Shown piece by piece: positions 1-7,730 of a stretch of DNA of 16,497 nucleotides. Positions within the stretch are counted from its first letter, which is position 1. The number at the start of each line of letters is the position of its first letter. The notes below the pieces were generated by a model, which saw only the letters and a list, made by a program, of their open reading frames with translations, was not told the origin of the DNA and did not search any database. The stretch is from Porogramme epimiltina. Taxonomy: Eukaryota; Basidiomycota; Agaricomycetes; Polyporales; Polyporaceae. The stretch is taken from contig FTLJ01000768.1 in the NCBI GenBank assembly GCA_900155495.1, positions 1 to 16,497 on the forward strand. Reading direction: 5' to 3'. The position numbers and the translations under genes were made by a program.

Positions 1-1169
1 AGCCCGCCCCCCTCGCCCCCCTCGCCCCCGCACGCGGTCGGCGCGAGCCCGAACCACGCCGGCACCATCGCCCACGCCTCCTTCCTCGCCTTCGCCACCG
101 CGCCCGCAAAGTCCTCCTTGCACGCCGCGCAGATCCGCAGCCCGCACTGGCGCGTCCCGTCCGAGAAGTCCGTGCGCCCGAGCATCTCCGCCGCCTGGTT
201 GAGCGAGAAGAGCGGGTCCGCGTCGCGCCCCGTCGCGATCCCGCTCACCGCGCGGAGCAGGTTCAGCATGATGAAGTAGAACGACTCCCGGCAGTGGTGC
301 GACGCGCCCTGCGCCCGGTTCGCGCAGCCCTCAGACACCGCGCGCCCGGAGAGCTCCCGCTCGATGAACGCGGCCAGGAACCGCTGCCCCGCCTCCCGCC
401 CTGCGAACGTCGCGTGCAGGTCTCCGTCCGACAGCCTCACTGGCGGCGTAGGCGCAGGTTCAGGCTCTCCCTCGGTGGTGGGTGCGGTCGCAAGTGGAAG
501 GGCTGTGGGGATAGGGGACGCACCCGCGGCGATCTTGCGTGGGCCGTATCGCGAGAGGTCGTAGTACGCCGCGGGGAGGAAGCGCTCGAGGCGGAGCTCG
601 TGCGCGAGGCGGACGACGTGCACAGGGTGCGGGAAGTGCTCGCGCGGGGAGTAGCGCCCTTCTGCCGTCGCCTGCGCCTCGCGCGCGTCCCATCCAGCGA
701 GCGTTGCGGGCCAGTCCGTCTCGAGCCGCACGAGACACCGATCGCGGAGGTGGTCGATAAGGTACTTGCTTGCAAGTCGGAGGACGGCAGAGACGGCGCA
801 GAAGTCCCCTGAGCATGGCTTACGGAAGTACCTGGCGAGATAGTGTTAGAGGATGACGAACGTTGTGAAGGTGTCAGCCATCGCAGTGTGAACTCACAAG
901 CCGTCGTAGAGTGCATGCAGGAGGTGCAGCACGTCCGAAGGGTCATCGTGTAGCTCGACCCAAGGACATCCGTCGATCATCTCCAGGGTAGGCGCCGGCA
1001 GCGAGAACAAGTCGCGAAACACCTCGGAGTGGCGCCCCAACTGTCCGCGGTGCACCTTGAATGCGGCATCGCGGGCGAGCAGAACGACGTTCCCGTCTGC
1101 GAACCAGAAGTCCGTCATGGCGAACCGGCGGTGGTTGATCTGGACGAACATTGCTGCGCGAGACTCCAT
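1..1169 (-). CDS. BTB/POZ domain protein, 3' end cut by the window
   Basis: Two exons are visible: 898-1169 and 1-831, separated by a 66-nt GTGAGT...CCAG intron (832-897). Splicing restores one frame that stays open to the window edge, so the C-terminus is missing. Exon 1 encodes a BTB/POZ fold: DFWFADGNVVLLA, then FKVHRGQLGRHSEVFRDLF, an acidic loop, and DVLHLLHALYDGL. Exon 2 continues with the helical part (LRLASKYLIDHLRDRCLVRL) and a later Cys pair in ICAACKEDFAGAVAKAREEAW, as in many agaricomycete BTB proteins. The family mediates protein dimerisation, often as Cullin-3 adaptors or nuclear factors; the substrate here is unknown. The first ATG (1169) follows a CT-rich leader. An in-frame ATG 17 codons later has a better -3 G and cannot be excluded. 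The BTB assignment is confident; the biological role is not known. Confidence 0.85.
832..897 (-). other. Intron of the BTB gene
   Basis: GTGAGT donor at 897 and CCAG acceptor ending at 832, length 66 nt. Reading through gives an immediate TGA after DGL. Removing it joins TT to G and continues as LYFRKPCSGDF in a single frame. Confidence 0.85.
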
Positions 1170-1473
1170 GGGGAAGGGAAGGGAAGGACGGCGAAGGAGA
1201 GCAGTTCGAAAGCAAAGAGACCGAGGTTGGCATTTGCTTGAAGCCGAGGATTTATCTTCTAATGTTGCATTGCGATCGGGTCCGGGGGCTGACGGTGGCC
1301 AACATCTTCGCGCTCAACGGGAGGAAGTAAATGCCGGGCTAGTCTATAACCCAACGGCATCGCTACACGCCGATGTAGTGAAGTATTACAAAAACACTAC
1401 TACGCTGTCCACAGAGTGAGAATAAATAAGGTGACGGGTATCGCAAACGCCGTAGACGCTTCGCCTGGTGCGT
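1170..1473. other. Intergenic region between two minus-strand genes
   Basis: About 300 bases between the stop of the disordered-protein gene and the start of the BTB gene. It must hold the 3' UTR of the former and the promoter of the latter. The 30 bases just upstream of the BTB ATG are CT-rich on the minus strand, as is common in fungal leaders. A weak TATA-like AGATAAA lies near 1251-1257. No gene is seen here; short plus-strand reading frames have no recognisable content. Confidence 0.5.
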
Positions 1474-3186
1474 TCAGTGAGAGCTTGATCCGGAATGGCG
1501 TGGGTGGGTGAGAGGTGGCATCGGGGATTGAGGCAAAGGCACGTTCGCCGGGGTTACAGTTCCATGAGGCGACTGGTGGCGGACGGCCGTGTGTGCAGGG
1601 GCTGGCGAGGAGAGCAGCCCAGGCGGAGGCCCTGGAATCATGAACACGGGGACAGCCTGCGGGTGGTGCCCTTCTGGAGGTGAGGGGCCGGGCGAGGAAC
1701 TCATGCCGCTTGGAGATGTTATGGGCGTGGACATGGGCGACGGATAGACATAAAGCGGCTGGGGTGGCGCGAAGTAGTAGCTGTAGGACATCCCCTGCTG
1801 GCCCTGCCCGTGCGACGATGCGCCGGGCGAAGTAGTGATCGTCACGGGGGAAGTCATGTAACTGCCAATAGGCGACCGATAGTCGGGCGTGATCCGCGTG
1901 CCCGAGCGTATGCTTGCAGTCGTGCCCCCATCCACGCTACGCAGGTGTAGCGCGGAATGGCGTGGGGGATTCGACGCCGGCGCAAGGAGGTCGATGTCTT
2001 GGTGCTTGTTCGAGGTGTACCACGAGCCGGCGGGCTTCATCTTCCCTACAAAGGCTCGGCCGGAGCGTGTGGGTTCATAGTCGATCGCGACGCGGTCCGA
2101 CGTCCATGGGAGCTCCTTGAGGTCCCGGAAAAAGTCGTGCACACGTGTTATGTGCGTGCTGAACGAGTCGTCCGGGCGCGCGAAACGGATGGGGGAATCC
2201 ATCTTTGCATAGTCACTCCCCGGCTGAGGTTCAACTGCGACAGCGTCCGCGCTAATGAACCTGGGGCCCGGGCTGACGATCGCCGAAGTAGTATTCGCAT
2301 GCGAGCTGCTGCGATGCGAGGCATATGACAATGGGTGGCTCGCCCGTCGACTGGGATGACTCGACCGCCCACTACGTTCTGCGTTCGAGAGGTCGGTGGG
2401 CGATTTCGGCTGAGTGGCAGACACCCTGGTACTGATGTACGGGAATGTGGAAGGATCGGCAACGGTGGTTCCGGGGTCGTTGTATGCAGGGAGGAAGTGG
2501 GAAGAGCCGCCCAACGGGTTTTCCGTCCCCGGGGCGCCTTTTCTAGTAGCGCTGCGGTCGTAGAAGGGGCTCCTCACGACCGCGCCGGGGATCTTCTTCA
2601 GTCCTGCCATGAAACCACCGACAAAGGTACGAGCCCGACTTTTCCCCTTGCGATCGCCCTCCAGGGGAATTTCCGGAGCAAAACCTTCAGTGGGAGGTCC
2701 AGGATACTGTTCGTCCTCTGGGATCGCCTCTTGTTGTGTACCATTATAATCGGGGTAGTCGAAGTCGTTGACGCTCGGCCCTATCGTCATATTCTCCTCC
2801 GGCGCATCATATTCACGCTCCTCTCTCGGCTCAGATGGGGGACCAGGATAGGACGAATGGTGCGTTTCTGGCTCGGGCTCTGGGCCCAGCTCGGACGGAG
2901 AAGGGTAGACAGGCTGGAAGTCGGACATCCCGCGAGAGGGGGCTGGGGAAGGAACTGGGAGTGGACGTGAACCTGGAGACGTTGGGACGGCGTAGGGAGA
3001 AGACGCGCCGCCCATGGGAGGGAGCACACCCTGCGACACCCAGCTTGGCGCATTGCTGTGACGGCTCCAGCGAGGGGGTCGGCGGGCGCTGGGATACCCG
3101 CTGCTCTGTCTTGTATATGGGGGTGCTTCCGGATAGAGAATCGAGCGTGTTGCGTCTCTGGAAAGCACGTCGTTGCGTTCAGACAT
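1474..3186 (-). CDS. Large Pro/Ser-rich, probably disordered protein of unknown function
   Basis: A single uninterrupted reading frame of 570 codons from the ATG at 3186. I do not recognise a named domain. It is dominated by Pro, Ser, Gly and Tyr, with long low-complexity tracts at both ends, and is probably largely disordered. Two islands look more like conserved sequence. One is residues about 186-211 (RTFVGGFMAGLKKIPGAVV followed by RSPFYDR). The other is about 344-371 (THITRVHDFFRDLKELPW, then an acidic YEP motif). The N-terminus carries an SRDATRSILYPEAPPYTR motif. I chose the start at 3186 for its CT-rich leader and purine at -3. The frame is open further upstream to an ATG at 3330, which would add 48 residues including a hydrophobic stretch (CALVLTIAFGLWAY) that could be a membrane anchor. 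A TATA-like CTATATAG lies at 3392-3399. That the gene is real is likely; its function is unknown. Confidence 0.7.
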   Translation of the reverse strand: MSERNDVLSRDATRSILYPEAPPYTRQSSGYPSARRPPRWSRHSNAPSWVSQGVLPPMGGASSPYAVPTSPGSRPLPVPSPAPSRGMSDFQPVYPSPSELGPEPEPETHHSSYPGPPSEPREEREYDAPEENMTIGPSVNDFDYPDYNGTQQEAIPEDEQYPGPPTEGFAPEIPLEGDRKGKSRARTFVGGFMAGLKKIPGAVVRSPFYDRSATRKGAPGTENPLGGSSHFLPAYNDPGTTVADPSTFPYISTRVSATQPKSPTDLSNAERSGRSSHPSRRASHPLSYASHRSSSHANTTSAIVSPGPRFISADAVAVEPQPGSDYAKMDSPIRFARPDDSFSTHITRVHDFFRDLKELPWTSDRVAIDYEPTRSGRAFVGKMKPAGSWYTSNKHQDIDLLAPASNPPRHSALHLRSVDGGTTASIRSGTRITPDYRSPIGSYMTSPVTITTSPGASSHGQGQQGMSYSYYFAPPQPLYVYPSPMSTPITSPSGMSSSPGPSPPEGHHPQAVPVFMIPGPPPGLLSSPAPAHTAVRHQSPHGTVTPANVPLPQSPMPPLTHPRHSGSSSH

Positions 3187-3391
3187 AGCAGGGAGGATGG
3201 CAGAGTAAGAGAAGGTGCAGACCTTGGGAGGCCACCCACCGGGGCTGGAGTAGGCCCACAGCCCGAATGCTATTGTCAGCACGAGGGCACAACGAGGCCA
3301 TCGGAAGAAGTTGCCGAGCGCGAAAAGCATGCGCCTGCGAAGCAGCAAGTACTGATTAAGCACGGCGTGTGGCCGGGTACTTAAATCCGAT

Positions 3392-3399
3392 CTATATAG
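3392..3399 (-). promoter_or_regulatory. TATA-like element of the disordered-protein gene
   Basis: CTATATAG, palindromic, about 65 bases upstream of the ATG at 3330 and about 210 upstream of the ATG at 3186. If this is the working TATA box, transcripts would include the upstream ATG, which matters for the choice of start codon. Confidence 0.35.
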
Positions 3400-3861
3400 A
3401 GGGTCATAGTTAAAACAATGCTAGCCCTGAGCGAGGAGACCTCCGGAGTACTTAATTGACCCCGAAACATACTGCGCACCTTCGTCTGAGACTGCGACCA
3501 TCGGGTTAGATCCGCCGAGGTCGTTGAAGGAATGGAATGCCCCTCATACGCGGTCTTCAATAAGTCTTGCAAGTGGGTGTTGTGCGGAGGAGTATCAGGA
3601 GCTGCTGAGTGTAGACCGCTATGACGTATCGAACGCGGGGTACCTCATGGAAAGAAGTCGCAAAGACTCCTATTAGTCCGGAACACATGTGTACCCAAAA
3701 TCAAACATGCGTAATGAATAACGAGAATACGGCTGGCTGGAATGAGTGGAGTCGGGGCAGGTTACGAGATGGAGGAACTGAGAAAAGGAAGGAAGCGCTA
3801 AAATCGTTGACACTGGCAATCTACCCGACCAATCCCCACAAAAAACAACGATACATGAAGT

Positions 3862-3866
3862 AAAAA
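3862..3866 (-). terminator. RNA polymerase III terminator of tRNA-Pro
   Basis: Run of five T on the minus strand immediately after the discriminator base of the tRNA, the usual Pol III stop signal. Confidence 0.8.
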
Positions 3867-3971
3867 GGGCCCAACCGGGAATTGAACCCGGGACCTCGCG
3901 CATATTGTCCCACCAGCGGTAGGAGGGATGAAACTCCCGAAGCGCGAATCATACTACTAGACCATTGGGCC
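3867..3971 (-). tRNA. tRNA-Pro (anticodon CGG) with a 33-nt intron
   Basis: Exons are 3936-3971 and 3867-3902; the intron is 3903-3935, immediately 3' of the base after the anticodon, the canonical nuclear position. The 7-bp acceptor stem GGCCCAA/TTGGGCC is perfect, with discriminator C. The A box TGGTCTAGTAG (3954-3964) matches TRGYNNARNNG, and the B box GGTTCAATTCC is at 3878-3888. The anticodon stem CGCGC/GCGCG encloses loop TTCGGG+T, giving anticodon CGG at 3937-3939, which reads CCG proline codons. The intron contains ACCGC, able to pair with the anticodon as in eukaryotic pre-tRNA introns cut by the Sen endonuclease. The mature length is 72 nt before CCA addition. The gene lies head-to-head with the phosducin-like gene, 140 bases apart. 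Confidence 0.95.
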
Positions 3972-4111
3972 TTGAAGTTAGGGGGTGCGCTCTTTAATAC
4001 ATAGTGTTTGTGTCAATATTCCGTCTACGCGCGTGCCACCATCCCCACTGTGCATCCACACACTTGAATCTCGACCATCATCCTCCGAACGATTGCATCC
4101 TTGTCAGTAAC

Positions 4112-5358
4112 ATGGTGCGCTTCTAGAGACAATCTGTGCGGCATCTGAAAGTCTATATTGAGATAAACCTCTAGTACGGCGACATTGAAGACCTCGTTCT
4201 CTCTGGCAGGATATTCAACCCTCCCTCGCGCTCCAGCTCTCCTGTCCGCTCGCGATCGCCATCCCCCGGTCCTGCGCCATGGCCCACCGAGGACGGCGAT
4301 TTTGAATATGACTCAGACGCAGAGCGTCGCGCGACAATTGAGGCTCACGTCGCGTCGCAGCAGCAGCAAGAGTCGATCGGCATGGGTCCCGGCCGCACCG
4401 GAGTGAAGGGCGTCATCCGAGATCGCGCTGAAGCGGAGGGTCTTGCGCGTGCAAAGCGTGCAGACGAGACCACTGCGCTCAACCGCGCGATGGAGAAGGC
4501 GAGCCTGGGCGGGAAGACGTGGGGGGAGGAGGAGAAGGAGCGGCTCGCGGAACTCGCCCGCCAGGAGGCGCGATCGGGTGCTGGTGCATTTAAGGCAGCT
4601 ACTAAGGGCCGATTTGGACATCTACGGGAGGTGGGCGTACGGAGCTATGTGCAGGCGGTGGAGGAGGACAGGAACGTGTGGGTCGCCGTGCACATCTACG
4701 ACTCGGTATGTGTTCGCAGCGCCATCTCGCGTCTCACTATCTGTTTTGTACTAATAATGATACCACAGTCGTTGGAACGGTGCGCCGCATTAGATGAAGT
4801 GCTCTCGCGTCTCGCACGAAGTTATCCCTTCACAAAATTCCTCCGCGCGCGTGCGGGCGCGATTGGTTTTGCATCGTCTGCACCCGCAATATCCAACCTC
4901 GCGTCCCAATCCGGATTCAACTTATCGCGATTCCCGAAGCGCGGGCTCACTGTCTCGTCGCGGTCACGTATAGATGAGAAGGACGAGTTTTTCGACGACG
5001 AAGTTGACGACGACGGCGAGGACGAGGCTGACGAAGTAGACGAGGACCGATGGGAAGACGACGAGGTTGACACAGATGTGCTCCCAACGCTATTGGTGTA
5101 TCGAGGTGGCGAGTTAGTCCATTCCTGGGTGCGTGTAGACTGGGAAGCCAAACAAGGAGTTGAGGAGCTCCTCAAAAGGTATGCACGTTATTCCTGTCAT
5201 TGCGTAGGCACTGAGCCCGACAATTCCTCAGAAATAACATCCTTACATCTCCCCGGCACTATTCTGGAGCTACGGGCATCCTTGAGGTCGATGATGAGGA
5301 TGAACTCTTTGACGATGGGGAGGAGCTTGTCTTCGGAACCAGCGACGACGAGCGGTGA
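4112..5358 (+). CDS. Phosducin-like protein (thioredoxin-fold co-chaperone family)
   Basis: Model with four exons: 4112-4114 (ATG only), 4175-4705, 4769-5178 and 5232-5358, giving 356 aa. Introns are 60, 63 and 53 nt, and all phases agree. The N-terminus reads MYGDIEDLVLSGRIFNPPS, then a charged helical region with GMGPGRTGVKGVIRDR and FGHLREVGVRSYVQAVEE. It enters a thioredoxin-like fold (NVWVAVHIYDS, residues about 165-178; FTKFLRARAGAIGF; LPTLLVYRGGELVHSWVRVDW, about 283 onward). The fold has no CxxC, as expected for phosducins. The C-terminus is acidic. The family binds G-beta-gamma or CCT chaperonin and helps assemble G-beta-gamma dimers and other CCT clients in the cytosol. A highly acidic insertion (about 247-281) sits inside the fold before the LPTLLVY strand. 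Family assignment is firm; the paralogue class is probably PhLP1-like from the layout. The tiny first coding exon is inferred. Confidence 0.88.
4706..4768 (+). other. Stop-free 63-nt intron in the phosducin-like gene
   Basis: GTATGT donor, TACTAAT branch site about 20 bases before the CACAG acceptor: a textbook fungal intron. It is a multiple of three and has no in-frame stop, so a simple reading frame passes straight through and would add 21 hydrophobic residues. Removing it joins VHIYDS directly to SLERC, as expected for the thioredoxin fold. Confidence 0.85.
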
Positions 5359-5698
5359 TATTCAATGCTCCCATTTTCCATGATACCCCTCCTGTTTATT
5401 CATGCCGCACCATCTGTAGCCATATATCAACTGAATAGACGAGACATTCACAGACATTCAATCGCATTCAATGACCAGATCATATCACCTTTCCAGCCGT
5501 GATCTCCAGTAAAAGCATGTGAATCCAACAATTGCATTCACTCCAATTTCCCTCGGGCCCCCGTTCACGCGCGACACGATGAGATCAACTGTTCCGTGTG
5601 TGCGGAACGAGGTTCATGCACAGGTGGACGTCTGGTATCATATTCGTAGTGAGTGCGTGACTTGTTCCATGATCATGGCCGGGTAGGAGAGATGATAC
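5359..5698. other. Intergenic: 3' flank of the phosducin-like gene, no gene recognised
   Basis: About 340 bases, comparatively AT-richer than its neighbours. The first part is probably the 3' UTR of the phosducin-like gene. I see no domain on either strand until the P450 tail relic begins at 5699. More degraded P450 sequence could lie here beyond recognition. Confidence 0.45.
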
Positions 5699-5760
5699 TT
5701 ACGCAACTACGGTCACAGTGTCCATATTGTGCTCCAATTTGAAGGAGAACCATGTCGATC
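5699..5760 (-). pseudogene. Relic of the extreme C-terminus of a cytochrome P450
   Basis: On the minus strand this stretch aligns codon by codon with the last exon of the intact P450 in this window (8187-8337). The relic reads D-x-H-G-x-P, then after a one-base loss KLEHNMDTVTVVA and a stop TAA at 5699-5701. The intact gene reads DEHGIPVKLEHNMNTLDVVE then TGA. Similarity ends near 5761, where plus-strand RBR sequence soon begins. It is dead: the frame is broken and the heme-binding part is absent. It is best read as the 3' end of a decayed tandem P450 whose middle is at 7731-7938. Confidence 0.6.
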
Positions 5761-5796
5761 TGAGCAGCACATGTCACTTAACTTCACAAGCACGTT

Positions 5797-6573
5797 GCGT
5801 TGATCGAGCTTGATCCACAGGCCACGCACGCTCACCATTTCCGCGGGACACTCCAGTCGTTCCTCCGTGGTAGCCAGATCTTCCTGGAGCTCGTCCATTC
5901 CATCAAATCCATGACTCTTCGCCCAGTTCAGGGCCCTCCGCACCGAACTCGATATCCTCCGAGATAGCCTCAGCCAGGCCTGCAAGCTGCGCTACCACGA
6001 CAAGGAGGAATATGGTCAGAACCCAGAGCGCGTCTGCGTTCGCGCTTATGTGTCAAACGCTCAGGCGCTCGGGCGCGTGAAGACGGAACTCGAGCGAATC
6101 CTCGCAGGCCACATCGTTCGCGATCATGATGGCCAGGTGGCATGGGACGAGTATTTCTGTAACGCGAACAGTGGCCAAGTCTTGAAGAGCGTCATGTCTC
6201 AGACAGGGACGTACGTGAGATGCGACTCGCGAATGCGGACCATGTGCATCTTCGGGAGCGACGTGGCCCGCGCTCAACAGTTGGTCCTTGATCCAGAAAC
6301 GAAAGGAGCAGGAGCACATCATCGAAATCGAGCAAGAGTGCTTCCGCATCATACTTCATGGTAGTTTCAAGGACCTTCAAGATGTCATGGATGCCAAAGT
6401 CCGGCTCGACGTGGTGCGAAGATGCGTCTTGGTTCAAGGCGACAAGCTCCATGACCTGTACGCTGTGCGGAACACAAATGTGTTGGGTGTGTATGAAGAC
6501 GTTCATGGGCGTCGATGACAGTGGCGGCGTTTACGCTCACATGCAACGGGAGCACGGCGGGATCGATGTATGA
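5797..6573 (+). pseudogene. Decayed, internally deleted RBR-type E3 ubiquitin ligase
   Basis: Three frame shifts without introns connect four plus-strand segments. (1) From 5797, ALIELDPQATHAHHFRGTLQ, resembling the end of an RRM-like domain. (2) From about 5925, ALRTELDILRDSLSQACKLR, then RVKTELERILAGHIV, VAWDEYF and SVMSQTGTYVRCDSRMRT, the conserved region that precedes the RING in agaricomycete RBR proteins. (3) From about 6288, IQKRKEQEHIIEIEQECFR to DVVRRCVLVQGDK. (4) From about 6450, MTCTLCGTQMCWVCMKTF, the end of RING2, then VYAHMQREHGG and a TGA at 6571. In intact RBR ligases, RING1, the IBR domain and the RING2 catalytic Cys lie between (3) and (4). Here they are gone, so this copy cannot transfer ubiquitin. 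The 5' end is lost at the P450 relic boundary. Confidence 0.75.
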
Positions 6574-6786
6574 CGATGCGTTACGCGTCTTTCTACCACG
6601 ATGTGTCCCGGAGCGGGTTTGAAATGATCACTATTGCGGTGATCTCCATATTCAACACAGACTAAACCACCGGCGGGCATGTTAGGTGTGAACTCCCCAG
6701 TGTCTCTCGTGAGCACAGCTGTGCTAACTGCGATCCCCGCCTGACGCACAGCCCTCTCAACCAAGACGCTCACAGTGGACCATACA

Positions 6787-6793
6787 TATATAA
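6787..6793 (+). promoter_or_regulatory. TATA box of the DUF6593 gene
   Basis: TATATAA, 52 bases upstream of the ATG at 6845, implying a short leader of roughly 20-30 bases. A clear core promoter right after the RBR relic supports the next gene being transcribed on its own. Confidence 0.6.
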
Positions 6794-6844
6794 GTTCCCC
6801 AAGAGATCATTTCTAAGGATCATATTTGACAGTACACCCTCAAG

Positions 6845-7676
6845 ATGAACATGAACTTCACGTTTCTATCCGATAGCGTTTACAACACTATCATAGTCGA
6901 CGGTGCAACTAACAAAGTCCTCTTTGAGGTCTCGACACTGTTCGGACCGGGAAAAAACATCACAACGATCACGAATACGGATAGAAAGGCCATGGGAGTG
7001 TATGAACGCAACTGGAGGTCGGATAAGGTGATCTTGCGAGGAGAAACTATGAACCTAAATGAATGGATGCCAAAAAACTGGGTGTTTGATAGGTGCGTCT
7101 TGACTTTTCGCTGCCCAGGCAGCATCGTGACTACTCTTCGAAGGCATTCTTTTGACGACTGTGGTCCGGTTTCCTCTGCAGTTCACGCAAGTTGAACGCC
7201 CCAGATGGGAAGTTATACGTGTGGAGGGGCCGACAGTCCACCGGCTCCCTTAAAGTCAGTGCTTCCGAGCCCTAAAGCTCCGCGCCCGCGAAGTCCAGTC
7301 TGACAGAGCTGCCGACGCTTGTCTACAGCTCGTCGAGCATGACACGCTAGAAACGGTCGCCAAGGCGCACAATGCACATCATTGGAGGGACGGGCGTCAA
7401 ATGAGCGTCGACTTCAAACCCACCCTCGCACCCATCCTCGACGCGCTCGTACTGTCCTTTATCATCTGCGAGGAGAGACGTCGCGACGCCAGCCGAGAGC
7501 GTTACTATGACCACGCAGCCGGCGGACGTGCCTTCGCCCTCGCTGCTAACAATGCAAGCTCTGCTGCTGCCGCCATCGCCATGGCTAATGCCGCCAACGC
7601 CAGCGCGCTCGCTGCCTCCGCCAGTGCGAATGCCGCATGCATGAGCCCTCCCCCCTACTCTGGCCCTGGATGTTGA
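6845..7676 (+). CDS. DUF6593 (Tubby C-terminal-like) domain protein
   Basis: Three exons: 6845-7092, 7182-7254 and 7329-7676, giving 222 aa. The introns are 89 nt (GTGCGT...CTGCAG) and 74 nt (GTCAGT...CTACAG, CTGAC branch site near 7299). The spliced product has the layout of the agaricomycete DUF6593 family: FLSDSVYNTIIVD, LFEVST, TTITNTD, GVYERNWRSDKVILRG, then APDGKLYVWRG, LKLVEHDTLETVAKAHN, and PILDALVLSFIICEERRRD near the end. The family is a beta-barrel related to Tubby and phospholipid-scramblase-like domains; its role in fungi is not established. After the domain comes a tail of about 55 residues very rich in Ala and Asn, ending PPPYSGPGC. A 44-nt version of the second intron (acceptor at 7298) also keeps frame, but the 74-nt version fits the family better. 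The gene sits between two P450 relic pieces. Confidence 0.75.
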
Positions 7677-7730
7677 ACACCAGGGTACTTCGTATGGCAT
7701 GTGCTTCTTTGTACGCGGCTATCTGTATAA

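Larger units (their letters stand above)
3187..3866. other. Upstream region of the disordered-protein gene; no other gene seen
   Basis: About 680 bases between the chosen start of the minus-strand gene and the tRNA. The part nearest the gene includes the possible N-terminal extension (3187-3330) and a TATATA core at 3393-3398. The rest (3400-3860) is of mixed composition with short frames on both strands; none shows a domain, a splice pattern or codon bias I trust. Confidence 0.45.

Noticed and set aside
3621..3863. 80-codon plus-strand frame just before the tRNA
   Set aside because: No domain, no promoter-like context; it ends against the Pol III terminator of the opposite-strand tRNA.
5713..5985. 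90-codon minus-strand frame
   Set aside because: Its first part is antisense to RBR-like coding sequence and its last part is a shifted frame of the P450 tail relic.
6537..6773. Minus-strand frame between the RBR relic and the DUF6593 gene
   Set aside because: Starts at GTG, overlaps the RBR relic at its end, and has no recognisable motif. The interval also carries the DUF6593 promoter.
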